Assembly: GCF_014841215.1 (NCBI RefSeq)
Contig: NZ_JACYTR010000001.1
Span: forward strand, 62,001 to 126,000
Reading direction: 5' to 3'
From: Pseudomarimonas arenosa
GTDB taxonomy: Bacteria > Pseudomonadota > Gammaproteobacteria > Xanthomonadales > Xanthomonadaceae
DNA: 64,000 bases
The notes beneath the pieces were generated by a model. That model was given only the letters and a program-made list of their open reading frames with translations, ran no database searches and had not been told where the DNA came from. Positions 63,112-64,000 of this stretch are shown one piece after another (the first letter of the stretch is position 1; every line of letters begins with the position of its first letter). Both the position numbers and the translations under genes were made by a program.

Positions 63112-64000
63112 TTACTTTCCCTTCGCCCCAGGACGACGACGACGGCGCTTTACGGAGTGGTCAACGTAGTCGATGATCGACCCGGCCACGTCCTCACCCG
63201 TAGCCCCCTCGATACCTTCCAGTCCGGGCGATGAGTTGACCTCCAGCACCAGTGGACCGCGGCGCGAGCGCAACAGATCAACGCCCGCCACATTCAACCC
63301 GAGCACACGTGCGGCGCGCACGGCAGTATCGATCTCCTGCTCGCTGAGCGGCACTTTCTTGGCACTGCCGCCACGGTGCAGGTTGGAGCGAAACTCGCCC
63401 TTCTTGGCCTGGCGCCGCATCCCTGCCACCACCTTGCCACCGACCACAAAGCAGCGCACATCAGCACCGTTGGCCTCGGCGATGAACTCTTGCACCAGAA
63501 AGTTGGCGTACAGGCCACGAAACGCCTCAATCACACTGCGCGAAGAACTGGCGCGCTCGGCCAAGATCACGCCCGTTCCCTGGGTTCCCTCATTGAGCTT
63601 GATCACGTGCGGCGGCTCACCGAGCATCTGCAACAAGTCGTTGGTGTCGTCCGGATTGTCTCCAAACACGGTGCGCGGCAGACCGATCCCCTCGCGAGCC
63701 AGGATCTGATGACAACGCAGCTTGTCGCGAGCGCGCAGCACGGCATCGGAAGGGTTGGGCGTGTACAGGCCCATCATCTCCAACTGCCGCAGGACAGCGG
63801 TTCCATAGAACGTCACCGACGCACCTATCCGCGGAATCACCGCATCGTAGTCGGCCAGGGCCTTGCCCTTGTAATGCATCTCGAACTGCCCGGGCTCGAT
63901 CCGCATGTAACAGCGCAACGGGTCGAGTACGCGCACGGTGTGCCCGCGCAATCGCGCCGCTTCAACCAATCGTTGTGTTGAGTAGAGCTGGGCGTTGCGC
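63112..64000 (-). CDS. rimK: RimK-type ATP-grasp ligase (ribosomal protein S6 modification), 5' end outside the window
   Basis: RimK adds glutamate residues to the C-terminus of ribosomal protein S6. The frame is open to the window edge, where it reads [20 protein letters not shown], matching the family N-terminus apart from the first few residues; the TTG at 63969 is therefore not the start. [33 protein letters not shown], the ATP-grasp residues [13 protein letters not shown] and [20 protein letters not shown]-like end ([18 protein letters not shown]) are present. A basic tail ([12 protein letters not shown]) follows. About 296 residues are visible. Confidence 0.93.
   Translation of the reverse strand, partial: RNAQLYSTQRLVEAARLRGHTVRVLDPLRCYMRIEPGQFEMHYKGKALADYDAVIPRIGASVTFYGTAVLRQLEMMGLYTPNPSDAVLRARDKLRCHQILAREGIGLPRTVFGDNPDDTNDLLQMLGEPPHVIKLNEGTQGTGVILAERASSSRSVIEAFRGLYANFLVQEFIAEANGADVRCFVVGGKVVAGMRRQAKKGEFRSNLHRGGSAKKVPLSEQEIDTAVRAARVLGLNVAGVDLLRSRRGPLVLEVNSSPGLEGIEGATGEDVAGSIIDYVDHSVKRRRRRPGAKGK

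Overview
The window is chromosomal DNA of a GC-rich gammaproteobacterium. The gene order clpB–pgeF–rluD with divergent bamD, sucCD next to pilSR, pilB–pilC–pilD–coaE, and a cysK–cysG–cysB–cysHIJ block is the kind seen in Xanthomonadales (Lysobacterales), and the protein sequences look closest to that order (inference; no search was run). Coding density is very high and many neighbours share 4-nt ATGA overlaps. No rRNA, tRNA, IS element, prophage or CRISPR array was seen.

Layout. 1–8.2 kb: a partial GAF/PAS/GGDEF protein, clpB with a sigma-32-like promoter, pgeF, rluD, bamD and nadE. 8.3–10.4 kb: sucD/sucC. 10.5–15.2 kb: the type IV pilus regulatory and pilin block: pilS, pilR, a TfpZ-like pilin accessory gene, and pilA behind a textbook sigma-54 promoter. 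15.3–27.2 kb: an accessory glycan island between pilA and pilB. A plus-strand run (two paralogous GT-C membrane proteins, a DegT-type aminotransferase, a methyltransferase) converges on a minus-strand run (GT2, methyltransferase, GT4, LPTD-type membrane protein, methyltransferase, ATP-grasp ligase, murI). Genes inside each run overlap or nearly abut. 27.4–31.9 kb: pilB, pilC, pilD, coaE. 31.9–39.1 kb: SpoU methyltransferase, GNAT, an RND efflux pump coupled to a small CDGSH iron-sulfur protein, and class I aldolase. 39.3–44.8 kb: acetolactate synthase ilvB/ilvN separated by heptamer repeats, a polytopic membrane protein, and pyruvate kinase. 44.9–57.9 kb: a GNAT, the assimilatory sulfate/cysteine block (cysK, cysG, cysB, cysH, cysI, cysJ) interrupted by a diguanylate cyclase gene, then metF, a DUF4124-like secreted protein and ilvE. 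57.9–64 kb: a two-component system with a hairpin-rich leader, a BlaI/M56–TonB pair, a small periplasmic protein and a 5'-truncated rimK.

How the genes work together. PilS/PilR and sigma-54 should drive pilA. TfpZ, PilD, PilB and PilC handle pilin stability, processing and assembly. The island probably makes and attaches a glycan, most simply on the pilin: GT2 makes a polyprenyl-linked sugar, GT4 and the methyltransferases elaborate it, and the GT-C enzymes transfer it on the periplasmic side. A glutamate racemase translationally coupled to an ATP-grasp ligase raises the possibility of a D-amino-acid decoration. This island is the best candidate for an undescribed system here. The cys block makes siroheme, sulfide and cysteine under CysB; ilvB/ilvN and ilvE serve branched-chain amino acids; fba and pyk serve glycolysis.
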